DNA of 45,200 nucleotides from NCBI RefSeq assembly GCF_001590795.1, contig NZ_JXDL01000001.1:4022638-4067837 (forward strand). Reading direction: 5' to 3'. The notes beneath the pieces are model-generated. The model searched no databases. It saw nothing but the letters and a program-made list of their open reading frames with translations, and was not told where the DNA came from. Origin of the DNA: Bradyrhizobium sp. AT1. Lineage in GTDB: Bacteria; Pseudomonadota; Alphaproteobacteria; Rhizobiales; Xanthobacteraceae. Numbering within the stretch: the stretch's first letter is position 1; the number at the start of each line of letters is the position of its first letter. This document shows positions 35,943 to 45,200 of the stretch, one piece after another. A program made the translations under genes and the position numbers.

Positions 35943-37154
35943 ATGCGCGCGCTTCTGGTTTGTCCGACAGTCGTTTTGGCCGCTCTGCTTGCAGTTGCGC
36001 CCGAGGTCGCCTCCGCCCAGATGAAGCTGTCGCCCAAGGCCACGGCGCCCGGCGGCGTGGAGACGCGCTATTTCACCTCGATCGACGGGCTGATGGACGG
36101 CAATGCCGACGTGATCCTCAAGGAGACCCGCCAGGGCAAGACGGTCACGGCGGCCGTGCTCGACGTCTGCTATCCCGTCGCGAAGAATTCCGACCGCAAG
36201 GATCGCTTCGTCGTCAATCTCCAGGTCGCAGGCCAGAACCTGACCGGCACCACGCAGAGCATGAGCGAGAAGGCGCCCGTCAGCGTCAAGCTGCTGCGCA
36301 AGCAGAGCGGGGATACCTTCGAATTCCGCGGCCAGATCAGCATCGGCCAGGTGGTGACCGAGGTCACTTCGCCCGACAATTCCGATCTCAGCGAGAAGGA
36401 ATTTCAGGACAACCAGACCTCCGACGACGGCATCACGCCGCAGCCGAAGGACTTCACCGACGTCTCGCCGGAGGCGATCGCGGTCAAGGTCAAGCTGGAT
36501 GCTGCGACGGACTTCCTGAAGAGCCTGAAGGGTCAGGAGGTCGAGGTGACGCTGGCGAGCCTCACCGTCGGCTGCGACGCGCTGCGCGCCGGCGAGCAGA
36601 CCATCAACATGTCGGTCGATCCCGAGCGCGCCGGCGCGCTGCTGGCGAAATTCAAGGCGATGCCGGGCGTCACCGCCGCCGGCTGGACCGCCGGCATGAC
36701 CGAGATGGACCGCACCATCCGCTTCGCCGCGGCCGATTGGCGCGAGGGCGACAAGATCAACCGCACCAAGCTGGCGACCACCGTCGCGAACGTCCTGAGC
36801 CGAACCCTCGCGGCAAAGCCGGTCTCGCAAAGCTTCAATCCCGCCACGGGCAAGCTGAAGCTGGTCTTCAAGCGGCCGAACCCTGATTTTCCGGCGCTCG
36901 AGCTGACCGACACGATCGAGGTCGCAGGGCTCGTCTCGCCCGACAAGCCCGGCACCACCGACAAGCTCATGCTCTGGATCGGCAGCCCAGCGACGACGAC
37001 CACTGATGAGAGCAGCGGCGCCAAGCTCAATCTCTCCGACGACGCCTCGGTCGACGAGGAAGGCGACCAGCCCGACGACAACGGTTCGGTCGAGGCGCTC
37101 ACCAGGGAGCTGAAAGGCCAGCGCTGGGACGCCGACAAGTCGGTGTGGAAATAG
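35943..37154 (+). CDS. exported protein of unknown function, 403 aa
   Basis: From ATG 35943 a signal peptide (MRALLVCPTVVLAALLAVA, ending ASAQ) precedes a mature part rich in beta-strand-like segments, with two cysteines (LDVCYPVAK and VGCDALR). A Thr/Ser/Asp-rich acidic tail is followed by LKGQRWDADKSVWK. No transmembrane segment is seen after the signal. I do not recognise a domain. It stands alone between the groESL terminator and a repeat element. The start is chosen for the signal peptide. Confidence 0.8.
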   Translation: MRALLVCPTVVLAALLAVAPEVASAQMKLSPKATAPGGVETRYFTSIDGLMDGNADVILKETRQGKTVTAAVLDVCYPVAKNSDRKDRFVVNLQVAGQNLTGTTQSMSEKAPVSVKLLRKQSGDTFEFRGQISIGQVVTEVTSPDNSDLSEKEFQDNQTSDDGITPQPKDFTDVSPEAIAVKVKLDAATDFLKSLKGQEVEVTLASLTVGCDALRAGEQTINMSVDPERAGALLAKFKAMPGVTAAGWTAGMTEMDRTIRFAAADWREGDKINRTKLATTVANVLSRTLAAKPVSQSFNPATGKLKLVFKRPNPDFPALELTDTIEVAGLVSPDKPGTTDKLMLWIGSPATTTTDESSGAKLNLSDDASVDEEGDQPDDNGSVEALTRELKGQRWDADKSVWK

Positions 37155-37164
37155 GTGGCGCTAT

Positions 37165-37302
37165 CGTGCCCCGGACGCAGTGCAGCACTTCAGTGATGCG
37201 CTGCTGAGCCGGGGCCCAGAGCCACAAGCAAAGTCGCGGATGAAAGGCTGGGTCCCGGCTCTGCGGCGCATCGCTTGCGCGCTGCGCCTTGTCCGGGACA
37301 CG
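37165..37302. repeat. palindromic intergenic repeat, CGTGCCCCGGACGC...GTCCGGGACACG type
   Basis: The outer arms CGTGCCCCGGAC and GTCCGGGACACG are complementary with one bulge; inner arms include GAGCCGGGGCCCAGAG and CTGGGTCCCGGCTC. It fills the gap between two convergent exported-protein genes. I associate this family with Bradyrhizobium. Confidence 0.7.
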
Positions 37303-37323
37303 AGAGCAACGTTCGCGAGAGCC

Positions 37324-37722
37324 CTAATTCCCCGTCGTCCGGAACCGCAACGGCTTCGGGCCGATCAGCGTCAGCACGTCGCCCTGGCGCTTCCAGGTCT
37401 CGACACTGGAGAGCGCCGCGACGAACTCGTCGTCGGCCTGCGCGCGTGCAGGCGGGCAATTACGATCCTGGATCTGGCCGGGAACGAAGATCACGGTGTT
37501 GCCGGCGACGGAAAACTGGCCCTTGCCGCCCTTGCACCAGAGCTCCAGCAAGACCTCGCCATGGTCGCCGATCTCGATGTTCGGAATCCGCTTGGAGCCG
37601 GGTTGCGGCAGTGCTTCCAGCGTCATCTCGGTGCCGAACGGAAAACCGTCCTCGGCACGCGCGAGCGTCGACATCGCGAGCATTGCAACCGCCACACACA
37701 CCAAATGCTTGAGCGAAACCAT
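37324..37722 (-). CDS. exported META-domain-like protein
   Basis: A 132-residue protein from ATG 37722 with a signal peptide (MVSLKHLVCVAVAMLAMSTL, ending ARA). The mature part has LELWCKGGKGQFSVAGNTV, RNCPPARAQADDEFVAAL and WKRQGDVLTLIG, which resembles the META/DUF306 (HslJ-type) fold: a CxxGxGxF strand, a second Cys, then a short hairpin near the end. Its role is unknown; family members are envelope or heat-related lipoproteins. Confidence 0.75.
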   Translation of the reverse strand: MVSLKHLVCVAVAMLAMSTLARAEDGFPFGTEMTLEALPQPGSKRIPNIEIGDHGEVLLELWCKGGKGQFSVAGNTVIFVPGQIQDRNCPPARAQADDEFVAALSSVETWKRQGDVLTLIGPKPLRFRTTGN

Positions 37723-37802
37723 GAAACCTCTCGTCCGACGTGATTTGCGGCACCTTCTATAAGACGGCGGCGCCATTGAGAAGGTTCGCGCAACCCGGAT
37801 GC

Positions 37803-37839
37803 AAAAATCCCCGCGAGGGCGAACCTCGCGGGGATTTGC
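37803..37839 (-). terminator. intrinsic terminator of the lactate/glycolate permease gene
   Basis: AAATCCCCGCGAGG (37805-37818), a 5-nt loop and CCTCGCGGGGATTT (37824-37837) form a 14-bp stem. On the minus strand it is followed by a TTTTTGC run, 24 bp after the permease stop codon. Confidence 0.88.
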
Positions 37840-37860
37840 GTCGAATCGGGGCGTGGCCTG

Positions 37861-39525
<1,665 letters not shown>

Positions 39526-39838
39526 GGTCTTCCTCCCCCACGCATGTTGCTGCAGGCGGCCCGCGTGGACAGCCGGACCTGCTTGACGCTGGAAGCGATA
39601 ACCCCCGAGATGGACACGAATTCCTCGCGATTGCAGCGGTTCCCGTCCGCTCACAAGCTCGCGAAATCCCAGGTCACCCCACCCCGCGCCGTCGAGCCCC
39701 ATGCTAGGGTTGCAAGCTGCGACAAGCCAACGCAAATTGCAGAACTCGCGACTTTAGTCTAAGCGCGCCCATTTCCGCCATGGTCTCAAGTCCTTGGCTC
39801 CGGGTGGTTGTGCACATCCCCCTAGGAGACCCCGCTCT
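39526..39838. other. 313-bp divergent intergenic region
   Basis: It lies between the divergent permease and ABC transporter genes and must hold both promoters. I see strong ribosome sites at each edge (GGGGGAGG for the permease, TAGGAGA for the transporter) but no clear promoter pair, operator or ORF. Confidence 0.5.
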
Positions 39839-41596
39839 GTGAAGAACATCAGCGCCACGCTCGCGATCGTCTGGCGAATCGCCGCTCCCTATTTCCGGTC
39901 CGAGGACAAATGGGTTGGCCGCGGCCTGCTCGCCGTCGTCATCGCGATGGAGCTGGTGCTGGTCGCGATCAACGTGCTGCTCAATCAATGGCAGAACCGG
40001 TTCTACAGCGCGCTGCAGGCCTATGACCTCCCCGAGTTCGTCAAGGAGGTTTGGATCTTCCTCGGCCTCGCCTTCACCTTCGTCGCGCTCGCCGTCTACA
40101 AGCTCTATCTGAACCAGTGGCTGCAGATCCGCTGGCGGCAATGGCTGACGCGACATTATCTCGGCGAATGGCTCGACGGCGCCACCCATTACCGCATGCA
40201 GCTCAAGGGCGACGCCGCCGACAATCCGGACCAGCGCATCACCGAAGACGTCAAGACCTTCGTCGAGCAGACACTGTCGATCGGCCTTGGCCTGCTGTCC
40301 TCGGTCGTGACGCTGGCCTCCTTCGTCGTCATCCTCTGGGGACTGTCCTACAAGGCGCCCTTGTACATTTACGGCACCGACATCGTCATCCCCGGTTTCC
40401 TGGTCTGGTGTGCGGTGGCCTATGCGATTGCGGGTACCGCGCTGACCCATTGGATCGGCGCACCGCTCATCAATCTCAATTTCGAGCAGCAGCGCTTTGA
40501 GGCCGACTTCCGCTTCAACCTGATCCGCGTGCGCGAAAATTCCGAGCAGATCGCCCTGTTGAAGGGTGAGAACGCGGAGCGCGGGCATCTCCTGCGGCGC
40601 TTCGGCTTCGTCATCGGCAATTGGTACGAGATCATGAGCCGGACCAAGCGCCTGACCGCGTTCACGGCCAGCTACGGTCAGGCCGCAACGATCTTTCCCT
40701 ATGTAGTGGTGGCGCCGGCCTACTTCGCCAAGCGGATCCAGCTCGGCGACATGATGCAGACCGGCTCGGCGTTCGGCAGCGTGCAGGACGCTCTGTCCTT
40801 CTTCGTCACCGCCTATCGCTCGCTCGCCGAGTGGCGCTCGGTGATCGCCCGCCTCGACGGCTTCGAGATGTCGGTCAGCTCCTCCGCCCGAGGCGCGGCG
40901 CTGGAGCCGACCATCGACGTCACGCCATCGAAGGGCAAGGCCATCGCGCTCGAGCAATTGCTCGTCAGGCTGCCGAACGGCACACCTCTGGTCGCAGCCG
41001 ATGCCTTCACGATCCAGCCGTCGGAGCGGGTGCTGGTGACCGGCGCGTCGGGCTCCGGCAAGTCGACCCTGTTCCGGGCCATTGCCGGCATCTGGCCGTT
41101 CGGCACCGGCACGATCGCTATCCCCGCGACGTCGAAGCTGATGATGCTGCCGCAGCGGCCGTATTTCCCGATCGGCCCGCTGGGCGACGCCGTCATCTAC
41201 CCTGCCGAGCACGGCTCCATCCCGGCCGAGAAGATCCGCGATGCCGTGATTGCAGTCGGCATGAAGCAGCTGGCCGACCGGCTCAACGAGGACGGTCACT
41301 GGAACCGGACATTGTCGCTCGGCGAACAGCAACGCCTTGGGCTTGCCCGCGCGCTGCTGCACGTGCCGGATTATCTGTTCCTCGATGAGGCGACCGCCTC
41401 GCTGGACGAGCCGTCCGAGGACCGGCTCTATCGGCTGCTGACGGAGAAGCTGCCACAGGCCACCATCGTCTCGATCGGCCACCGCTCGACCCTGGACGTT
41501 TTCCATACTCGCAAGGTGACGCTGGTGGAGGACGGCGAGATTCACGTCCTCGGCAAAACCGGCGAGCCGGCCCGGGAGCCGACGGCGGCGCGCTGA
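39839..41596 (+). CDS. SbmA/BacA-like ABC transporter, fused permease and ATPase
   Basis: A 585-residue half-transporter. GTG 39839 is chosen because AGGAGA lies about ten bases upstream. The N-terminal half (about 1-330) has six hydrophobic helices and the SbmA/BacA signature region LNQWQNRFYSALQAYDLP and NPDQRITEDVKTFVEQTL. The ATPase half carries Walker A GASGSGKST (402-410), signature LSLGEQQRLGLARALL (from 492) and Walker B YLFLDEATASLD (D516/E517). Related Bradyrhizobium BclA imports peptides, including plant NCR peptides; other members are of the YddA/ExsE or vitamin B12 types. Orthology to bclA cannot be decided from this sequence alone. Confidence 0.88.
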   Translation: MKNISATLAIVWRIAAPYFRSEDKWVGRGLLAVVIAMELVLVAINVLLNQWQNRFYSALQAYDLPEFVKEVWIFLGLAFTFVALAVYKLYLNQWLQIRWRQWLTRHYLGEWLDGATHYRMQLKGDAADNPDQRITEDVKTFVEQTLSIGLGLLSSVVTLASFVVILWGLSYKAPLYIYGTDIVIPGFLVWCAVAYAIAGTALTHWIGAPLINLNFEQQRFEADFRFNLIRVRENSEQIALLKGENAERGHLLRRFGFVIGNWYEIMSRTKRLTAFTASYGQAATIFPYVVVAPAYFAKRIQLGDMMQTGSAFGSVQDALSFFVTAYRSLAEWRSVIARLDGFEMSVSSSARGAALEPTIDVTPSKGKAIALEQLLVRLPNGTPLVAADAFTIQPSERVLVTGASGSGKSTLFRAIAGIWPFGTGTIAIPATSKLMMLPQRPYFPIGPLGDAVIYPAEHGSIPAEKIRDAVIAVGMKQLADRLNEDGHWNRTLSLGEQQRLGLARALLHVPDYLFLDEATASLDEPSEDRLYRLLTEKLPQATIVSIGHRSTLDVFHTRKVTLVEDGEIHVLGKTGEPAREPTAAR

Positions 41597-41652
41597 GGCG
41601 AGCGCCGTGTGGCCGCTGGCCATCGAGTTCGAGCCCTCACTCCCGTACACTC

Positions 41653-41682
41653 GTCATGCCCGGGCTTGACCCGGCCATGACG
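41653..41682. repeat. short palindromic repeat, GTCATGCCCGGG type
   Basis: GTCATGCCCGGGCTTGACC then CCGGCCATGAC. It is a short relative of the repeat between groES and groEL and lies between the converging transporter and porin genes. Confidence 0.65.
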
Positions 41683-41693
41683 GCGTCGAGAAA

Positions 41694-41726
41694 AGCAAAA
41701 GGGCGGCAGATTGCTCTGCCGCCCCT
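41694..41726 (-). terminator. intrinsic terminator of the porin gene
   Basis: Stem GGGCGGCAGA (41701-41710) / TCTGCCGCCC (41715-41724) with a 4-nt loop. Read on the minus strand it is followed by a TTTTGCTTTTC run, 24 bp beyond the porin stop codon. Confidence 0.88.
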
Positions 41727-41749
41727 TAGAAAGCCGTCCCGGGAGGAAC

Positions 41750-42766
41750 TTACTTCAGGTTGGTCATCGCCGTCAGGTCGAACGAGAGCTTGGCGATGCC
41801 GGTCGCGCCGCACCACTTGGAGCCGACGCCCGAGGGATTGATGCTGCTGAAGCTGTTGTTGAAGGTGGAGGTGTTGTCGCTGGTGAAGGCGTTGCAGTTC
41901 GCCTTCGACAGATCGGTGTCGGAATAACGGAGATCCAGCGTCATCACCTTGTAGGTGAAGCCGACGCCGAGGTTCCAGGTGTTGTAGTCGGCATATTTGA
42001 TGCCGTTCGGGAACGGACCGCCGCCCAGCGGGCTGGGGATGCCGGTGCCGTAGAACGAGTCGGAGGTGCCGAACCACTGGCGGCCGAATTCACCCGACAC
42101 GTACATTCCGACGCCGCTTGAGCCAAACGTTGTGCTGGGCGCGGTCCACTTGCCCGTGATCGAGGTGTAGTTGCCCCAAGCGCCGGTGTTAAGGAAGTTC
42201 GGCGAATAGTACTCGTTGAGGCCGACGCTCCAGTTGTCGTTGATCGTGTAATTCACCTTGCCGTAGACTTCGAAGAAGCTGACATCCCTCTTCATGACGT
42301 TGCCGTTCGGCAGGAAGTTGGTGGCGCACTCTGCGCTGAGCGGGTTGCCGGCGGTGTCGGCCGCCGCGCCGTAGTAGCAGGTCCCACCCGGATACAGGTA
42401 ACCCCAGACGCCGATGTCGAACGCGAACGCGCCGAAGGTCGGGCGGATACCGCCGTAGATGTCGATCTCGGCCGCGGCGCGGTTCGGGAAGGAGATGCTC
42501 TCACCGGCGACGCCGACATAGAGCTGAAGGTCCTTGGTGACGTTGTAGCGCGGCTCGAAATAGGCAGCGACCGACGGCTTGTTGTTCGACTGGGTGATAC
42601 CGCGGAAGACGTAATTGCTCATGATCGCGCCGCCGAAGGCGATATCCCAGGGATCGAAGGCAACCACCGGCGGGGCCTTCCTGGCCTTCACAGCCATATC
42701 CGCCGCGAAAGCCGAACCCGTCGTCACCATTGCCAGCGCCGTTGCCAACAAAGCCACTTTTTTCAT
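41750..42766 (-). CDS. TorF family putative porin (outer-membrane beta-barrel)
   Basis: A 338-residue outer-membrane protein from ATG 42766, with TGGGGATCG upstream. The signal peptide MKKVALLATALAMVTTGSAFA is followed by DMAVKARKAP and a barrel of alternating strands (AIMSNYVFRGITQSNNKPSV, YVGVAGESISF, WNLGVGFTYKVMTLDLRYSD). It ends in the short FDLTAMTNLK, where an aromatic last residue is usual but is absent here. The SNYVFRGITQ region is characteristic of this family. It probably forms a diffusion channel; the substrate is unknown. Confidence 0.88.
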   Translation of the reverse strand: MKKVALLATALAMVTTGSAFAADMAVKARKAPPVVAFDPWDIAFGGAIMSNYVFRGITQSNNKPSVAAYFEPRYNVTKDLQLYVGVAGESISFPNRAAAEIDIYGGIRPTFGAFAFDIGVWGYLYPGGTCYYGAAADTAGNPLSAECATNFLPNGNVMKRDVSFFEVYGKVNYTINDNWSVGLNEYYSPNFLNTGAWGNYTSITGKWTAPSTTFGSSGVGMYVSGEFGRQWFGTSDSFYGTGIPSPLGGGPFPNGIKYADYNTWNLGVGFTYKVMTLDLRYSDTDLSKANCNAFTSDNTSTFNNSFSSINPSGVGSKWCGATGIAKLSFDLTAMTNLK

Positions 42767-43156
42767 TTCGATCCCCATCACCAGTTTTTACCCAGTCGGA
42801 TCCCGGAAGCCCCCCGGGGCGAACGACCTACGTGCAAAATTGCGTTACTGCGACAATCTGGATTGAGGGATGGGGGCCGTGAAGCAAAAATCACGGGCAT
42901 CTGCCGACTTTTTAGGCGTTTTGGCGATTCCACGAAAGGTTGTCGGCCTGTGTGTCTTCTCGATCACATTATTTGCATTCCAAAGTGCACGGAGAGACCG
43001 TGCAAGTACGGGGCGGCGGGTAGCCGTGGCAGCCGCGCTACGAATCAGCCGGGCGTGGAAAGGGGCAGCGTCCAGAGGTGCCTGTGGCGATGCAAAAAGG
43101 CCGCAGCGTCGCCGCCGCGGCCTTCCGGTTGACGAGCGCGGGCGCTGGACGGGGAC
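42767..43156. other. 390-bp region without a supported gene, two small hairpins
   Basis: It contains the porin promoter region. Two short inverted repeats are visible: CCGTGA...TCACGG (42877-42896) and TGCACGG-AGAGA-CCGTGCA (42986-43004). The histone-like gene's terminator lies at its right end. A plus-strand frame of 96 codons is Arg-rich and unconvincing. A small RNA cannot be excluded. Confidence 0.4.
43094..43124 (-). terminator. intrinsic terminator of the histone-like gene
   Basis: AAGGCCGC (43097-43104) pairs with GCGGCCTT (43117-43124) across a GC-rich loop. On the minus strand it is followed by TTTTTGC. It sits 33 bp beyond the gene's stop codon. Confidence 0.75.
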
Positions 43157-43537
43157 CTAGCCTTGCCCCTCGGCCGGCGCCGCTTCCGCAGAAGACGAAG
43201 GCATCGCCCAACTTGTCTCGGCCGCCGGCTCGGGAGCCGGAGTTGCCGCCGGCGCTGACGGCTTCGGCGCGGGAGCTGCCTTCGCCTTCTTCGGTGCCGC
43301 TTTCTTCGCGGCCTTCTTCGGTGCAGCCTTCTTGGCCGCCGCCTTCTTTGCCGTCTTCTTCGGGGTGGCCTTCTTCGGGGTGGCCTTCTTTGCAGTTTTC
43401 TTGGTCGACTTCTTGGCAGACTTCTTCGCGGACTTCTTGGCTGCCTTCTTCGTCGCCTTCTTCGCGGTCTTCTTGGCCGCTACGGCCTTCTTCGCCTTTT
43501 TGGCCTTCTTGCTTTTCTTCTTCTTCGCTTTCGCCAT
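43157..43537 (-). CDS. histone H1-like Lys/Ala-rich protein
   Basis: A 126-residue protein from ATG 43537 behind CAGGAGGA. About 80 residues are almost entirely Lys, Ala, Thr, Ser and Pro, in repeated KKxAKK and KKATPKK units (KKATPKKATPKKTAKK), followed by a Pro/Ala-rich, less basic tail ending in AEAAPAEGQG. Such proteins resemble the C-terminal tail of eukaryotic histone H1 and bacterial AlgP/Hc1-type DNA-binding proteins. The nucleoid-binding role is inferred from composition. No globular domain is seen. Confidence 0.85.
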   Translation of the reverse strand: MAKAKKKKSKKAKKAKKAVAAKKTAKKATKKAAKKSAKKSAKKSTKKTAKKATPKKATPKKTAKKAAAKKAAPKKAAKKAAPKKAKAAPAPKPSAPAATPAPEPAAETSWAMPSSSAEAAPAEGQG

Positions 43538-43621
43538 CGTGGTCCTCCTGTTGCCGCCAAACAATGGTCGATCGGGCGCCTTCAGTCGTCACCTCGGGAG
43601 GAAAGTTCAGGCTCTGAAAGC

Positions 43622-44944
43622 TCAAACCTGCGCATTCAGTGCCGGCCGCGACCCGCCCGTAGCCCAATCGAGAAGCTCAATCGTGTGTACGACCGGAACT
43701 GAAGTGCCACTGGCAATCTGCACCATGCAGCCGATATTGCCCGCGGCAATCATGTCCGGCTTGACGCTCGCGATGTTGGCGACCTTGCGATCGCGCAACC
43801 GGCCCGCAAGCTCGGGCTGGAGAATGTTGTAGGTCCCCGCCGAACCGCAACACAAATGGCTCTCGGGCACATCTTTCACCACGAATCCATTCTTGGAAAG
43901 CAATTCTTTCGGAAGCGTCGTGATTTTCTGTCCGTGCTGCAACGAACATGCTGAGTGATAGGCGACGACGATGTCGTCATGTCGCGCGGTCGGTTCGAGT
44001 CCGAGACCGGCGATGTATTCGGTGATGTCCTTGGCGAGCGCGGACATTTGCGCCGCATCGGCGGCGAAGGCTTTGTCCTCGCGCAGCAGATAGCCGTAGT
44101 CCTTGATCACCGTGCCGCAGCCGGACGTGGTCACCAGGATGGCGTCGAGCCCCTCGCCGGCCGCTTCCTTCCGCCACGCCGCGACGTTGGCGCGCGCCCG
44201 CGCCAAGGCATCAGCGTCGTTGCCGAGATGATGGGTCAGCGCGCCGCAGCACTGTTCGTCCCGAACCAGGACAACCTCGACGCCGTGGCGGGTGAGAAGA
44301 CTGATCGCGGCCTGGTTGATACGCGGCGCCAGCACCTGCTGGGCGCAGCCTTGCAGCAGCGCGACCCGGCCGCGCTTCTTGCCGAGGGCCGCGAACACGC
44401 TACCCGGCAGCGCACCCCGCGGCGGCAGCCGGTTGGGTGCCAGCGCCAGCATCGCCTTGAGACGCTGGATCAGGCCGGGCGTCGCCGAGGGCCGCGGGGT
44501 CGGCAGGAACACGGCAAGCGGACGGGCCAGCCGCGCCAGCACCATGCTGATGCGGAAGCGCTGCGGGTCCGGCAGGACGAAGGCCAGCACCTGGCGCAGC
44601 AGCCGCTCGGTGAGCGGCCGCTGATAGCGTTGCTCGATCCTGACCCGGGCCTGGTCGACGAGGTGCATGTAGTTCACCCCCGAGGGGCAGGTCGTCATGC
44701 AGGCCAGGCACGACAGGCAGCGGTCGACATGCTTGACCACCTCGGCCGTCGGCGTCTGGTCCTTCTCCAGCATCTCCTTGATCAGGTAGATGCGGCCGCG
44801 CGGGCTATCGAGTTCGTCGCCGAGCAGCACATAGGTCGGACAGGTCGCCGTGCAGAAGCCGCAATGGACGCAGGCGCGCAGGATCTTGTCGGCTTCCGCG
44901 ATATCGGGATCGGCGAGCTGGGCCAGTGAGAATTCGGTCTTCAT
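43622..44944 (-). CDS. glcF: glycolate oxidase iron-sulfur subunit
   Basis: A 440-residue GlcF. Two [4Fe-4S] motifs are intact: Cys25/28/31/35 (CVHCGFCTATCP) and Cys76/79/82/86 (CLSCLACMTTCP). The C-terminal half has two CCG-type cysteine-rich domains (EQCCGALTHHLG, AYHSACSLQHG, HLCCGSAGTYN). It carries electrons from the FAD subunits of glycolate oxidase, which turns glycolate into glyoxylate. Its start overlaps glcE by 4 bp (ATGA), so the genes are coupled. The minus-strand operon runs in from the right edge. Confidence 0.95.
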   Translation of the reverse strand: MKTEFSLAQLADPDIAEADKILRACVHCGFCTATCPTYVLLGDELDSPRGRIYLIKEMLEKDQTPTAEVVKHVDRCLSCLACMTTCPSGVNYMHLVDQARVRIEQRYQRPLTERLLRQVLAFVLPDPQRFRISMVLARLARPLAVFLPTPRPSATPGLIQRLKAMLALAPNRLPPRGALPGSVFAALGKKRGRVALLQGCAQQVLAPRINQAAISLLTRHGVEVVLVRDEQCCGALTHHLGNDADALARARANVAAWRKEAAGEGLDAILVTTSGCGTVIKDYGYLLREDKAFAADAAQMSALAKDITEYIAGLGLEPTARHDDIVVAYHSACSLQHGQKITTLPKELLSKNGFVVKDVPESHLCCGSAGTYNILQPELAGRLRDRKVANIASVKPDMIAAGNIGCMVQIASGTSVPVVHTIELLDWATGGSRPALNAQV

Positions 44945-45200
44945 GCTCCAACGCCCCGCCTCAAGCGTCCCCGGTTGAGAACGGTCTTTGGATCGAAACT
45001 GGCGCGCACCCGCTCGCTCAGCGCCGCAATACCCGGTGCTTGCGGATGGAATACGTCGACATCCCGCCTGACATCTTCGGCCGCCCGGATCAGCATAGCG
45101 TGCCCTCCGACCGCGGCCGCGCGCGCGCGCACCGCCGGGGCATGCGCGTCAGCCTTCGGCGGTAGCGCCGCCCAGATCAGGCCGCCGCCCCAATCGTAGA
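44941..45200 (-). CDS. glcE: glycolate oxidase FAD-binding subunit, C-terminal part (partial)
   Basis: The minus strand from the right edge encodes YDWGGGLIWAALPPKADA, then GGHAMLIRAAEDVRRDVDVF, then LSERVRASFDPKTVLNRGRL to a TGA at 44941-44943. This is the C-terminal end of a GlcE/GlcD-like FAD oxidase; the DPKTVLNRGR ending is typical. Its 5' part is outside the window. Overlap with glcF (ATGA) and gene order support GlcE rather than GlcD. Confidence 0.9.
   Translation of the reverse strand, partial: YDWGGGLIWAALPPKADAHAPAVRARAAAVGGHAMLIRAAEDVRRDVDVFHPQAPGIAALSERVRASFDPKTVLNRGRLRRGVGA

Noticed and set aside
39704..41650. 648-codon minus-strand frame opposite the ABC transporter
   Set aside because: The sense strand has all ABC motifs. 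The antisense product is Gln/Arg/Asp-rich with no recognisable domain.
43007..43080. tRNA-like segment containing GCTACGAATCAG
   Set aside because: The string resembles an arginine tRNA anticodon loop, but the flanking stem does not pair and no T-loop or acceptor stem can be formed.
42870..43160. 96-codon plus-strand frame upstream of the histone-like gene
   Set aside because: Weak start context, Arg-rich composition, and its end runs through the terminator hairpin of the opposite gene.

Overview
The window looks like a chromosomal segment of a slow-growing, GC-rich alphaproteobacterium, most likely Bradyrhizobium or a close relative. This is an inference from recognisable gene products and gene order (purD/xseA, lpxK-waaA, ubiA, rsmE, hisZ-hisG, groES-groEL with a CIRCE element, TorF-type porin, DUF2076, DUF2093, DUF4170) and from several families of intergenic palindromic repeats that I associate with Bradyrhizobium. 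No tRNA, rRNA, transposase, integrase or CRISPR array was recognised.

Layout. 1-495 is the start of purD (minus strand, running off the left edge). 496-10,500 is an accessory block between purD and xseA. Its left part (about 700-5,950) is visibly AT-richer than the rest. It carries a 1,112-residue protein joining a calcineurin-like phosphoesterase to a degenerate STAND/AAA-like NTPase and a TPR-like tail, then a perfect 33-bp palindrome and a secreted protein of unknown family. This pair is the best candidate for an undescribed system, possibly a conflict or defence module. Next come a decayed winged-helix regulator, an IclR regulator, and a minus-strand operon (acetoacetate decarboxylase-like protein, Tat-type ABC solute-binding protein, SDR dehydrogenase) whose leader holds two copies of a 10-bp palindrome 20 bp apart.

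10,507-23,475 is mostly housekeeping: xseA; a small exported peptide; a hydrolase that has lost its nucleophile; DUF2093; a tightly overlapped lipid A/Kdo cluster (pmbA-cysQ, DUF4170-DUF374 acyltransferase-waaA-lpxK, all minus strand); a DUF6101-like protein; ubiA with an exported partner; and rsmE. 23,472-25,431 holds two coupled regulators and a small ORF. 25,657-29,776 has hisZ-hisG and a polyprenyl-phosphate glycosyltransferase/YdjC deacetylase pair. 29,897-33,358 has DUF2076, an L,D-transpeptidase, an orphan cheZ and a lipoprotein. 33,555-35,855 is the groESL operon with CIRCE and terminator. 35,943-45,200 has two exported proteins, an LldP-type lactate/glycolate permease, an SbmA/BacA-like ABC transporter, a TorF-type porin, a histone H1-like protein, and glcF-glcE of glycolate oxidase (glcE runs off the right edge).

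Many neighbouring genes overlap by 4-14 bp (ATGA/GTGA type), which implies translational coupling. Two convergent pairs share a CTAG that gives both stop codons.
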